A stretch of 47,039 bases of DNA from Bacteroidota bacterium (GTDB taxonomy: Bacteria > Bacteroidota > Bacteroidia > Bacteroidales > Bacteroidaceae). Below are positions 7,508 to 16,900 of the stretch, piece after piece (the stretch's first letter is position 1; each line of letters begins with the position of its first letter). The DNA is taken from NCBI GenBank assembly GCA_023458215.1, contig JAEXAJ010000043.1:1-47039 (forward strand). Direction: 5' to 3'. The notes beneath the pieces are model-generated. The model was not told the DNA's origin, did no database searches, and saw only the letters and a list, made by a program, of their open reading frames with translations. The position numbers and the translations under genes were made by a program.

Positions 7508-9005
7508 GTATCTCGCTCAAAGGAATCTCCCTTATCTTGGATTCAACCCAAGCTACAAAATCAAATTTATTTAGTATCTGGTTTTCGTATTTGTCCTGAT
7601 ACAAGGCATGGACTTCATCTTCCAAGTGACTCCATACGTCCATACGCGACTTCTTGTTATCATTGACAAAAGAGTAATTCAGGAACTTCAGCAGGAACAA
7701 TTCTACTTTCAGGCTCAGCTCCTTATTCTTGGCCATCTCTCGCTTGATGGATCGGGTTTCGGATTGGATGTAGTCAATATCCCCCAGTTCATAGTGGATC
7801 ATCAGATTCACAAGACGGATGGTGCGGAATAGCGAAAGAGAATAGAAGTTCCGCCGCCCCACAATAATCGCCAACTTCTTCTTCGCCTTACGAAACTCGC
7901 CGTTGCCCAGATGGGTCAACGCTATGTATAGCAGCATTACAGCTTGTTGCTGGTCTTTCAGCAAACCTGTTTTGTCAATCAGTGAAGCCTGATTCTCTGT
8001 AATCCACTCATCCGCTCTCTTAAACTCTCCCCGGTCAATGAAGGAAAACAACCGATAGATGAAAATCACATAAGCCACATTCAGTTGGAAACTCGACGAG
8101 GCGGTAGATAACCTCTCCAGCTTCTCAATAAAGTAATTCATACCTTCGTAGTTGTGCATGATGCGCAGGCTTTCCAGCATTCCTTCTACCGTCATCAGAT
8201 AATAAATGGGAGGATTATGCCATAAGTGGCTATTCTCCTCAAACAATTTGTTCAACTCTACAAAGGAGTGAAAAGCAGCCTTGTAATCGCCCACCATGAT
8301 GAAGTAGTTGGCTTGGAACAACTGGTGGTTCTTCTTTATCTCAAAGTTCTCTACTCCCGCACTTGCTACGATACTGATCTCGCTAGTCACCAAGTCATCC
8401 AGCAATTGTGCCTCCTCCTGCGAACGGGATACGCCTCTATTCATCATACGATACTTCAACAGTTCGTGCAGTGAAGACTGCTCATTGAGCTGGCCGATAC
8501 TTTTCAAGGTATTCTTCATCTTATATTGCTTGTTCAGCAGCTTCTTCTCATCCAGTTCTCCAAAGTCAAGCGTCAGTAGGTAATTCAATTCCAATCGTTG
8601 CGCCATCAACAGTGCAAAATGGTTCTCATAATAAATAGCTTTCTGCTTCACCTTCTTCAATACATAGAGGCACTCCGGATACATAGACTTCTCATACAGT
8701 ACCCTTGCATGCAGCAGTTCATTGAAAAGCATATAGTAACTATCTTGCTCCATCCGTAGCCGGGTTAGTATATCTATCAGCAAATCAAAAAGATATACTA
8801 CTACCGTATTAAAAGAAGATGTAGGGCGTGCTTTCAGGAAACGGCGTTTCAATTCCTCCGGGTCAGTGACCTTCTTCTCATCTATCAGCTTAAAAAGGAA
8901 TATATAGTCTTTGTCTTCCTTATTAGAGGTATACATGGAAAACTCCTTCTTTTCTTGCTTGGCAAGACTATTAACCAACTGGATCAGTGATTCTGACTTG
9001 AGCAT
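7485..9005 (-). CDS. Conserved helical-repeat protein, function unknown
   Basis: The 506-residue soluble protein has no signal peptide or membrane segment. It is almost entirely predicted helix, with charged, leucine-rich stretches spaced like TPR or related helical repeats (for example ALTHLGNGEFRKAKKKL). The N-terminal ~75 residues (LIQLVNSLAKQEKKEF, then EELKRRFL) are compact and Lys-rich and could be a small winged-helix or other nucleic-acid-binding domain. I do not recognise a catalytic motif. It is divergent from the ribokinase operon across 299 bp. From memory, the B. thetaiotaomicron rus ribose locus has a separate regulator gene beside its ribokinase and transport genes. A regulatory role for this protein is therefore a reasonable but unproven guess. 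The 3' end overlaps mtaD by 23 bp. Confidence 0.7.
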   Translation of the reverse strand: MLKSESLIQLVNSLAKQEKKEFSMYTSNKEDKDYIFLFKLIDEKKVTDPEELKRRFLKARPTSSFNTVVVYLFDLLIDILTRLRMEQDSYYMLFNELLHARVLYEKSMYPECLYVLKKVKQKAIYYENHFALLMAQRLELNYLLTLDFGELDEKKLLNKQYKMKNTLKSIGQLNEQSSLHELLKYRMMNRGVSRSQEEAQLLDDLVTSEISIVASAGVENFEIKKNHQLFQANYFIMVGDYKAAFHSFVELNKLFEENSHLWHNPPIYYLMTVEGMLESLRIMHNYEGMNYFIEKLERLSTASSSFQLNVAYVIFIYRLFSFIDRGEFKRADEWITENQASLIDKTGLLKDQQQAVMLLYIALTHLGNGEFRKAKKKLAIIVGRRNFYSLSLFRTIRLVNLMIHYELGDIDYIQSETRSIKREMAKNKELSLKVELFLLKFLNYSFVNDNKKSRMDVWSHLEDEVHALYQDKYENQILNKFDFVAWVESKIREIPLSEILKGKRLS

Positions 9006-9225
9006 AGTATTATAGTATTAATAGATTGAACGTTTTACGTCAGCAAGATAGAGAAAATATCAGCAGGAACAAATCTTTTTAGCGGATAATTCTATTCTTT
9101 ACTAATTCTACAAGTATTAAAATAAATAGGCCTATTTACATATAAACAATCTTAATATGAGATGATTAACATAACCAATTAAGAGTTTTAACCATTTTAT
9201 GAGTATGAATTTTACTCTCTTTTTG

Positions 9226-9257
9226 TTTGCTAATGTATTTTGCTTCGCATACATTTG
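9226..9257 (+). promoter_or_regulatory. Strong promoter for the ribokinase operon
   Basis: TTTG at 9226-9229 and TACATTTG at 9250-9257 are separated by 20 bp, matching both boxes and the spacing of the Bacteroides primary sigma consensus. Transcription would start near 9264, leaving a leader of about 40 nt. This also decides the ribokinase start: the frame is open from an ATG at 9227, but that ATG lies inside the promoter. Confidence 0.75.
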
Positions 9258-9304
9258 ACTCAGAAAAGAAAGCACTATTCCCAAATAATTTAAATCTAAT
9301 AAAC

Positions 9305-10213
9305 ATGAGTAAGAATATTATTGTAATTGGTAGTTGTAATACAGATATGGTCATCAAAGCCGACCGCCTTCCTGTTCCCGGAGAAACTATACTTGGCGGC
9401 AGTTTTATGATGAATCCGGGTGGCAAAGGCGCCAACCAGGCTGTTGCGGCTGCCAGATTAAAGGGTAACGTATATTTTATAGCCAAAACAGGGAATGACT
9501 TGTTCGGCAAGCGTTCGGTAGAACAATACGAGGACGAGGGCATACACGTAGGCAATATCTATTCCGATCCCGTGCTGCCTTCAGGGGTAGCCTTGATAAT
9601 GGTCGACGTGAATGGTGAAAATAGCATTGTAGTTGCTTCCGGTGCCAACGGTTCACTAAGCCCCGAAGACATACAGAAAGCACAATCTACCATCGAAAAA
9701 GGTGATATCTTGTTGATGCAGCTTGAGATACCCATAGAAACAGTGGAGTATGCCGCACAGTTGGCAAGTGAAAAAGGCATCAAAGTAATCCTGAATCCTG
9801 CACCCGCCCGCGCGCTTTCGGACAAGTTGCTGAAGAATCTCTATATGATTATCCCCAATGAAACCGAAGCCGAAATACTTTCCGGAATCAAAGTTACCGA
9901 TTGGGAGAGTGCCCGTAAGGCGGCAGATATCATCAGTAACAAAGGAGTGGATATCGTTGTCATTACCATGGGCTCCAAAGGTGCCTTTATAAAAGAAGGC
10001 GATACCTACCATGAAATATCTGTGCCCAAAGTAAAAGCTGTAGATACCACCGCTGCCGGAGATACATTTTGCGGAGCATTATGCGTGGCTTTGTCCGAAG
10101 ATATGAATGTGCCGGATGCTGTGAAGTTCGCCAATAAATGCGCTTCTATCACAGTGACCCGCATGGGAGCCCAGTCTTCCCTACCCTATCGTAAAGAGAT
10201 TAATGTTTTATAA
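9305..10213 (+). CDS. rbsK: Ribokinase (PfkB family)
   Basis: Ribokinase phosphorylates D-ribose to ribose 5-phosphate in the cytoplasm, feeding the pentose phosphate and PRPP pathways. The 302-residue protein shows both PfkB signatures. The N-terminal one is GGSFMMNPGGKGANQAVAAA at about residues 33-52. The C-terminal one is DTTAAGDTFCGAL with the catalytic base Asp253. VIGSCNTDMV at the N-terminus is the usual ribokinase opening and supports the ATG at 9305 over an upstream in-frame ATG. It is the first gene of a unit with the sugar permease (22 bp away) and the nucleoside hydrolase, so ribose released from nucleosides is the expected substrate. Deoxyribokinase activity cannot be excluded. 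Confidence 0.92.
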   Translation: MSKNIIVIGSCNTDMVIKADRLPVPGETILGGSFMMNPGGKGANQAVAAARLKGNVYFIAKTGNDLFGKRSVEQYEDEGIHVGNIYSDPVLPSGVALIMVDVNGENSIVVASGANGSLSPEDIQKAQSTIEKGDILLMQLEIPIETVEYAAQLASEKGIKVILNPAPARALSDKLLKNLYMIIPNETEAEILSGIKVTDWESARKAADIISNKGVDIVVITMGSKGAFIKEGDTYHEISVPKVKAVDTTAAGDTFCGALCVALSEDMNVPDAVKFANKCASITVTRMGAQSSLPYRKEINVL

Positions 10214-10235
10214 TTAACAACTAAAGTCTAATACT

Positions 10236-11240
10236 ATGTTTATTGTCAACAGTTACACACTCGCCGTTATCTTCTGCGTTATCACGATGCTCTGCTGGGG
10301 TTCGTGGGGTAATACACAGAAACTCGCCGGAAAAACCTGGCGTTATGAATTGTTCTATTGGGACTACGTAATAGGAATCCTTATCTTCTCGCTTCTAATG
10401 GGCTTTACCATGGGCAGCACCGGAGATGCCGGACGCGGTTTTGTAGAAGACCTGAAGCAAATCAGTGTGGAGAATTATACCAGCGCTTTTGTAGGCGGTA
10501 TCATTTTCAACCTGGCCAATATCCTGCTCTCGGCTTCTATCTCGATGGCAGGGCTGACGGTGGCCTTTCCGCTAGGTGTGGGCATTGCATTGGTATTAGG
10601 CGTATTTGTCAATTACTTTGGTGAGCCTAAAGGTGATGCGTTTATCCTGTTCACCGGAGTTGCGCTTGTGGTACTGGCTATTATATTCAATGCCATAGCT
10701 GCGGGAAAGATGAACAAGAAAGGAAACAACATCAATAAGAAAGGAATTATTATCGCTGTTATTGCCGGTGTGTTAATGTCCTTCTTCTACAGGTTTGTAG
10801 CGGCTGCCATGGATTTGAATAACTTCGAGTCTCCCACTCCTACAATGGCTACTCCCTATTCGGCATTCTTTATATTCGCAATAGGTATCTTCATAAGCAA
10901 TTTTATTATCAATACCATCGTAATGAAGAAGCCTTTCGTAGGTACTCCGGTCAGCTACCGCGAGTATTTCCAAGGCAAATTCAGCACGCACATGGTCGGA
11001 GTGCTTGGAGGAGCTATTTGGGGATTGGGTACGGCTCTAAGCTACATCGCTGCCGGCAAGGCGGGTGCCGCTATCTCGTATGCACTGGGACAAGGTGCAC
11101 CTATGATAGCTGCTTTATGGGGTATCTTTATCTGGAAAGAGTTCAAAGGCTCATCACGGACTGTAAATATCCTGCTGGCCTTTATGTTCATTCTGTTTAT
11201 ATCAGGGTTGGGGGCAATTATTGTTTCCGGAGCTAACTAA
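10236..11240 (+). CDS. GRP-family sugar permease (ribose/glucose uptake, DMT superfamily)
   Basis: The 334-residue integral inner-membrane protein has about ten transmembrane helices and resembles the glucose/ribose porter (GRP) family of the drug/metabolite transporter superfamily. Typical features are the first-helix motif CWGSWGNTQKLAGKTWRYELFYWDY, the glycine-rich helix GGAIWGLGTALSYIAAGKAGAAISYALGQGAP, and two similar halves. Its place between ribokinase and nucleoside hydrolase points to ribose as cargo, bringing periplasmic ribose to the kinase. The B. thetaiotaomicron rus locus has a permease in the same role. Other monosaccharides or nucleosides are possible. Confidence 0.82.
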   Translation: MFIVNSYTLAVIFCVITMLCWGSWGNTQKLAGKTWRYELFYWDYVIGILIFSLLMGFTMGSTGDAGRGFVEDLKQISVENYTSAFVGGIIFNLANILLSASISMAGLTVAFPLGVGIALVLGVFVNYFGEPKGDAFILFTGVALVVLAIIFNAIAAGKMNKKGNNINKKGIIIAVIAGVLMSFFYRFVAAAMDLNNFESPTPTMATPYSAFFIFAIGIFISNFIINTIVMKKPFVGTPVSYREYFQGKFSTHMVGVLGGAIWGLGTALSYIAAGKAGAAISYALGQGAPMIAALWGIFIWKEFKGSSRTVNILLAFMFILFISGLGAIIVSGAN

Positions 11241-11276
11241 GTTTCTAATGTTGTCCATTGCCAAGAAAAAACTATT

Positions 11277-11284
11277 TATATTTG
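11277..11284 (+). promoter_or_regulatory. Possible internal -7 box before nucleoside hydrolase
   Basis: TATATTTG fits TAnnTTTG and lies 36 nt upstream of the ATG at 11321, in the 80-bp gap after the permease. The -33 region is poor (ATTG at 11257-11260, spacing 16). It may provide extra expression of the hydrolase. Confidence 0.35.
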
Positions 11285-11320
11285 CCTCACAGAATTATTA
11301 ATCCTAAAATATACATTACT

Positions 11321-12370
11321 ATGATTAAGGACAAACTCTATCTGTTAGGAATCGTACTATTAGTCTTGTCAAGCTGCACCAACAAAAAACAGCAGGCAGT
11401 AGAAGAAGCAACTTCCACCACCGAGAAAATCATTTTAGAAACCGATATGGGTAATGACGTAGACGATGCTTTGGCACTGGACATGATTTACAAATACATG
11501 GATGCCGGGCAGATCGACCTGCTGGGCATCATGACTAACAAGGACAGCAAGTATTCTGCCGAGTATCTTGACATTATGAATACCTGGTACGGATATCCTC
11601 AAATTCCCATCGGAATAGTTCGTAACGGAGCGGATTGCGAGGAAGATGCTATCAATTACGCCCAATGCACCTGCCTTCTGAAAACAGAAAATGGAGAGCC
11701 TGCCTTTAAACGATCGCTGAAGGATTATGAGCAATTGCCGGATGCACACATGCTATACCGTAAATTGCTGGCACAACAACCGGACAGTTCTGTTACCGTA
11801 ATTTCCATAGGATTCTCTACTAATCTTGCCCGCTTGCTCGATACTCCGGCAGACGATATCTCTCCACTTACCGGAAAGGAACTGGTTGCCAAGAAAGTAA
11901 AGCTATTATGCACAATGGCAGGATGCTTTAACGACCCCAATTTTTATGAATACAATGTAGTAAAAGACATTCCCGCAGCAAAGAAAGTATTTGCCGAATG
12001 GCCTACACCACTAGTCACATCTCCGTTCGAAGTCGGAATTGCCATCAACTATCCGGGTAGCAGCATCGAAAATGATTTCCAGTGGGCACCAATGCATCCA
12101 ATGATAGAAGCTTACAAGAGTTACCAAAAGATGCCATACGACCGCCCCACTTGGGACCTGACTTCTGTACTCTATTCAGTAGAAGGTCCTTCTTACTTCA
12201 CCATTTCACCCGCCGGAAAAATAAATATAACCGACAAAGGGGCTACGGAGTTTACTCCTGATACTACAGGCAATCGCTACTATATGACTGTAGATTCTAT
12301 TCAGGCAGAAAACATCAAGAAGCATCTCGTAGAATTAATTACAGAGAAACCGGCTAAACGAAAAATATAA
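11321..12370 (+). CDS. Nucleoside hydrolase lipoprotein (IunH-like)
   Basis: The 349-residue protein is of the inosine/uridine-preferring nucleoside hydrolase family, which cleaves ribonucleosides to base plus ribose. The metal-binding N-terminal motif appears as LETDMGNDVDDALALDMI at about residues 38-55, a variant of the usual DTDPGxDDAxAL. A lipobox (VLLVLSSC) after a short signal peptide places it on a membrane, facing the periplasm, whereas classical IunH is cytoplasmic. The family's distal His region is less clear here. The start at 11321 is chosen because MIKDKLYLLG begins the signal peptide; the frame is open further upstream but adds a non-signal extension. It is the last gene before a strong terminator. 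Together with the permease and ribokinase it makes a complete route from periplasmic nucleoside to ribose 5-phosphate. Confidence 0.85.
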   Translation: MIKDKLYLLGIVLLVLSSCTNKKQQAVEEATSTTEKIILETDMGNDVDDALALDMIYKYMDAGQIDLLGIMTNKDSKYSAEYLDIMNTWYGYPQIPIGIVRNGADCEEDAINYAQCTCLLKTENGEPAFKRSLKDYEQLPDAHMLYRKLLAQQPDSSVTVISIGFSTNLARLLDTPADDISPLTGKELVAKKVKLLCTMAGCFNDPNFYEYNVVKDIPAAKKVFAEWPTPLVTSPFEVGIAINYPGSSIENDFQWAPMHPMIEAYKSYQKMPYDRPTWDLTSVLYSVEGPSYFTISPAGKINITDKGATEFTPDTTGNRYYMTVDSIQAENIKKHLVELITEKPAKRKI

Positions 12371-12390
12371 AGTAACTTCACTTTCTACAT

Positions 12391-12430
12391 AAAGGCTACA
12401 TCCCTTACTCTGAAGGATGTAGCCTTTTTT
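12391..12430 (+). terminator. Intrinsic terminator after nucleoside hydrolase
   Basis: AAAGGCTACATCC (12391-12403) pairs perfectly with 12415-12427, with an 11-nt loop, and the stem runs into a T-tract ending at 12430. This separates the ribokinase-permease-hydrolase unit from the SusCD unit. Confidence 0.92.
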
Positions 12431-12434
12431 ATAC

Positions 12435-12500
12435 GATTTTGTGACACATCTATCTATATTCCTGCCATACAATAGTCTCATACTTTAATGTCACAAAATC
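12435..12500. promoter_or_regulatory. Operator-like inverted repeat upstream of the SusCD operon
   Basis: GATTTTGTGACA at 12435-12446 and its exact reverse complement at 12489-12500 are 42 bp apart, about four helical turns between the inner edges. The proximal half-site ends 25 bp before the -7 box at 12526, around -45 to -55 from the predicted start, where activators bind. It is a candidate site for the AraC-type output domain of the HTCS at 23907-27989. Confidence 0.6.
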
Positions 12501-12525
12501 ATAAAACTCTTTTCAACGCATCCAC

Positions 12526-12533
12526 TACTTTTG
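12526..12533 (+). promoter_or_regulatory. Putative -7 box of the SusCD operon
   Basis: TACTTTTG fits TAnnTTTG. No -33 TTTG is present 19-21 nt upstream, as expected for an activator-dependent PUL promoter. The predicted leader is about 134 nt. Confidence 0.5.
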
Positions 12534-12596
12534 CAATCAGATTTTCAATAGTTATTATGAAAAACTTATAGGTAAAATAGATTCTCAAAACAGGGA

Positions 12597-12628
12597 AAAG
12601 AGGATATCCTACAGAGAGTATCCTCTTT
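12597..12628 (+). promoter_or_regulatory. Leader hairpin upstream of GH76
   Basis: AAAGAGGATA (12597-12606) pairs exactly with 12619-12628 around a 12-nt loop. It is not followed by a T-run (ATAAAAGAAAG follows), so it looks more like a leader structure than a terminator. It ends 45 nt before the GH76 ATG. The rest of the 303-bp gap holds the terminator, the inverted repeat and the -7 box listed separately. Confidence 0.6.
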
Positions 12629-12673
12629 ATAAAAGAAAGTAATTAAAAGCTATAACAATCTAACAGAAGAGCA

Positions 12674-13873
12674 ATGAATTCAAGAAAAACACTTTTCACC
12701 ATTTTACTTTGTGTATTGGCTATGACAGGATGTAATACACAAGAACAAGCTACCATAAATAATGGAATAGCCCTTGCACGAGCAACACAAACACTTGATT
12801 CCATATATGCCTACTATTCGGCACCCGGCACTTGCCTGCTACGCGAGAATTATCCCTCTAATGTAGGCAATTGTGCCGTCACTTATCTTGCTTCCGAAGA
12901 ACAAAAGAATATGCCTAATCAATATTCTTATTTATGGCCCTACTCCGGTACATTCTCCGCTGTAAACGCATTACTCGCAACAACGGGAAACAAAAGTTAT
13001 AAGGCTCTGCTCGATAATAGAGTATTGCAAGGACTTGAAGAATACTTCGATACCGGCAGAAAGCCCGAAGGTTATGCCTCTTACATTAACACAGCTTCCC
13101 TATCCGACCGGTTTTATGATGATAACGTTTGGCTGGGCATTGATTTTACAGATATCTACATGGACACAAAAGAAAAGAAATACCTACAAAAAGCACAACT
13201 TATCTGGAAGTTTATAGAAAGTGGAACCGATGACAACTTAGGCGGTGGCATCTACTGGTGCGAACAGAAGAGAATATCCAAAAATACTTGCTCCAATGCT
13301 CCGGGATCAGTACTTGCACTGAAAATATTCAGAGCCACTCAAGATAGTTCTTATTTCAAAAAAGGACAGAAGTTATATGAATGGACAAAGAAAAACTTGC
13401 AAGACCCCACAGACTATCTGTATTTCGATAATATCAATCTGGATGGAAAGGTCGATAAAACCAAATATGCTTATAATAGCGGGCAAATGATGCAATCTGC
13501 AACGCTGCTATACCAACTTACCGGTAAAAAGAACTATCTGAAAGATGCTCAAAACATAGCAGAAGGGTGTCACAGCTATTTCTTCACGAACTTCATACCT
13601 GAACAGGGAGAGCCCTTCAAGCTCCTTAAAAAAGGAGATTTATGGTTTACTGCCGTTATGTTGAGAGGATTTATCGAACTCTATCAAACAGATCATAACA
13701 AGACATATATCGAATCATTTAACAGAAATTTGGATTATGCATGGAAACATGTACGGGACGAAAAAGGATTCTTTGATACCGACTTCAGCGGCAAAACACA
13801 TGACGACCGTAAATGGCTACTCACACAAGCTGCCATGGTAGAAATGTATGCACGATTAGCAGCAGTCAAATAA
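12674..13873 (+). CDS. GH76 family glycosidase lipoprotein
   Basis: The 399-residue protein resembles GH76, a family of endo-acting alpha-1,6-mannanases with an (alpha/alpha)6 barrel. The adjacent catalytic Asp pair is visible as D149-D150 in RFYDDNVWLGIDF. Further family-like segments are PYSGTFSAVNALL, GGGIYWCEQ and YAYNSGQMMQSATLLYQLTGK. A lipobox (VLAMTGC) marks it as a lipoprotein, probably periplasmic or surface-exposed. It is the first gene after the operator-like repeat, 80 bp upstream of susC, and probably the leading gene of the SusCD transcript. The known family activity suggests mannose-containing ligands. Divergent GH76 members in other PULs may act on different alpha-linked sugars, so specificity remains open. 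Confidence 0.8.
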   Translation: MNSRKTLFTILLCVLAMTGCNTQEQATINNGIALARATQTLDSIYAYYSAPGTCLLRENYPSNVGNCAVTYLASEEQKNMPNQYSYLWPYSGTFSAVNALLATTGNKSYKALLDNRVLQGLEEYFDTGRKPEGYASYINTASLSDRFYDDNVWLGIDFTDIYMDTKEKKYLQKAQLIWKFIESGTDDNLGGGIYWCEQKRISKNTCSNAPGSVLALKIFRATQDSSYFKKGQKLYEWTKKNLQDPTDYLYFDNINLDGKVDKTKYAYNSGQMMQSATLLYQLTGKKNYLKDAQNIAEGCHSYFFTNFIPEQGEPFKLLKKGDLWFTAVMLRGFIELYQTDHNKTYIESFNRNLDYAWKHVRDEKGFFDTDFSGKTHDDRKWLLTQAAMVEMYARLAAVK

Positions 13874-13953
13874 ATTCTTCCTAACACCATCTTATACAAG
13901 GAGCTAAGAAATATAGAATTACAATAAATGTCTTTTTAATCAAAGTTAGTATT

Positions 13954-16900
13954 ATGAAAATGAAAAAACACATTCTGATACCTTTAATGGTATTGCTACT
14001 TTTTGGAAGTATGGATGCTATGGCTGCCATAGAACAAGCCATACAAGTGAAAGGTAAGGTCATGGACAATATTGGTGAACCGGTAATCGGTGCCAATGTA
14101 ATTGTAAAAGGAACCTCAACCGGAGTTATCACTGACATAGACGGTAACTTTGCCATTGACGCAGTAAAAGGTTCTACTATCGTAGTATCCTTTATCGGTT
14201 ATACTACTCAGGAAGTAAAAGTAACCGGCAATTTTCTGAATATTACGTTAGAAAATAATACGGAGCTACTGGATGAAGTAGTGGTAGTAGGTTACGGCGT
14301 TCAAAAGAAAGCAAACCTCACCGGCGCCATCGCCACAGTAGGAGCCAAAGAACTTGAAGATCGTCCTGTAACCAATGCAGCTGCTGCGCTCCAAGGCAAG
14401 GTAGCCAACCTGAATATCTCCAACGGTGATGGTGGTCCGGGCAAGAAGGCATCGTTTAACATCCGTGGCTATGCCGGACTGAACGCAACCTATAGCCCGT
14501 TGGTCATCATCGACGGCGTAACCGGCTACTTCGATGACCTGAACCCCAATGACATCGAAACACTAACCGTACTGAAAGATGCTGCCGCAAGTGCAATCTA
14601 CGGTGCACAGGCCGCTTATGGTGTCATATTAGTTACTACCAAGTCAGGAAAGAAGAATGAAAAGACCGTTATCAACTACAATAATAACTTTTCTTTCAAC
14701 AGCCCGACCGTATTGCCCAAAACAGCCGGTTCACTGGAATTCGCCAAGCTATTCAGAGAATCCGACATCAACGGAGGCGGTAGCGGTGTTATCGATATGG
14801 AGACTATGGGACGCATCGAACAGTACTATAACGACCCGACCAGCATCCCCAACAATGTACCGCTGAGAGACAATCCGGACCGCTGGGCTGACTGGGGCGA
14901 CGGACGATCAAACGCCAATGAAGACTGGCAGAAAGCCATGTTTAAGAATAACCAACTCAACCAACAACACAACATCTCCATCCGGGGTGGTAGCGACAAA
15001 ACCACATACGTCATGTCTATGGGTTACCTGAGAGATGAAGGCAAACTAAGATATTACGACGATTACTATCAACGTTACAATGCGTTAGCCAAAATCACAT
15101 CTGACGTGACGAAGTGGTTGACAGTGGGCTTCAACGTGCGTTATGCACACGAGAAAGGCGTATCTCCTGCCTACGGCATGAATCCGGGTGGCAGTGTCAA
15201 CGATATGATTGGGTGGACACAAGTAGTATGGCCTACTATCCCTGTAAAAGATCCAAACGGTCACTTCTCCCCCGCCGGACGTATGGTATTCATTGCCGAT
15301 GCCAATCCGCAGACCTCATATACTGACAACTTCTGGGGTACTGCCAATGTAGTCATCAGACCGCTAAAGGGTTGGACTATCAATGCCGACTTCACCTACA
15401 ACAAATGGATGAACAAGCGCAGTTATTCCAAAGGTCTTATATACTCTTACTCAGTAAGCAATCAGCCTTATCTTGAAGGTGGATTCGGCTCCGAGGACAC
15501 ACGCGTATGGCAAGAGTCGAGTAACGACGATTTCTCATCAATGAACGCTTACACCACATACGAAAAAGAATTCAAAGGACACAACTTCAAGTTAATGGCC
15601 GGTATGCAATCGGAATACAAGAAGACCTTCGGACTCTATGCCAACAAGATGGGAATGGTTCTACCCAGCCAACCGTCTATCTCTACCAGTACGGGAAAAA
15701 TTGAAGCCTGGGACTCTTTGGACCACTATACCACCCTCGGTTTCTTCGGTCGCTTCAACTACGACTACAAGAGCCGCTACCTCTTTGAATTCGACCTGCG
15801 CAGAGACGGTTCTTCCCGCTATGCCGAAGGACACCAATGGGGCACTTTCCCGGCTTTCTCAGCTGGTTGGAACGTAGCCAAGGAAGCTTTCTTCGAACCC
15901 TATACCTCCATACTTTCCGAACTGCGTTTAAGAGGTTCTTGGGGTGAACTGGGCAATATGCGAGGTAAAAGCTACCAATATATCTCTACCGTACCCTACA
16001 ATGCCACAACGGACTATATCATGGGCGAAGAGCGAATCAGTGCTTTCGGTTCTCCCAATATGATTGCCTACAACACGTGGGAGAAGAACCGCACATTGGA
16101 CTTTGGTATCGACATCGCTGCACTGAATAACCGGTTCACCATGTCATTCGACTGGTACAGAAGAGACATTATCGGACTTATCACGAAGGGCGTTACACTA
16201 CCTGCCGTATTGGGCGTAAACTCTCCTGATACCAACAATGCCGACATCCGCAATGAAGGATGGGAACTGACACTGGGATGGAGAGATCAGTTTACGCTGG
16301 CATCCAAACCTTTCAACTACAGCGTATCGTTCAACCTCTCTGATTATCAGGGTACCGTAATGAAGTATTCAAACCCCAAAGGTCTGATTAACGACTACTA
16401 CGTAGGCAAAAAGATGGGCGAAATCTGGGGTTATACCACCGACCACATTATGACCGATCCTAACGAAGCAAAAACCATCAACGATTCCGGTGTACAGAAT
16501 AAGTTTGGTGGTAACTGGGTTATCGGTGACATCAAATATGTGAATCTAGATGACGATCCTAACATCAACGATGGAAATCAAACGCTGGAAGATCATGGAG
16601 ACCTCTCTATCATCGGTAACGATACGCCACGATTTAACTTCGGTTTCGGCTTCAACGCAGACTGGAACGGTATCGACTTCTCTATGTTCCTGCAAGGAAC
16701 CATGAAGCGCGACCTGTGGCTGGAAGGTCCCGTAGCCTTCGGTCTCGGAGGCGGACAGTGGGGATCCAATGTATGGAAAAATACACTGGACTGCTGGCGT
16801 GATGATGGAAGTAATCCGGATCCATGGCTGCCAAGACTCTATCTGTGGAGCAACAGTAAGAACTTGCAAAAACAAACCCGCTATATGGATACCGGTGCCT

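Noticed and set aside
9227..9304. Extended ribokinase N-terminus
   Set aside because: The upstream ATG overlaps the predicted -33 box and the extension precedes the normal ribokinase opening, so 9305 is the better start.
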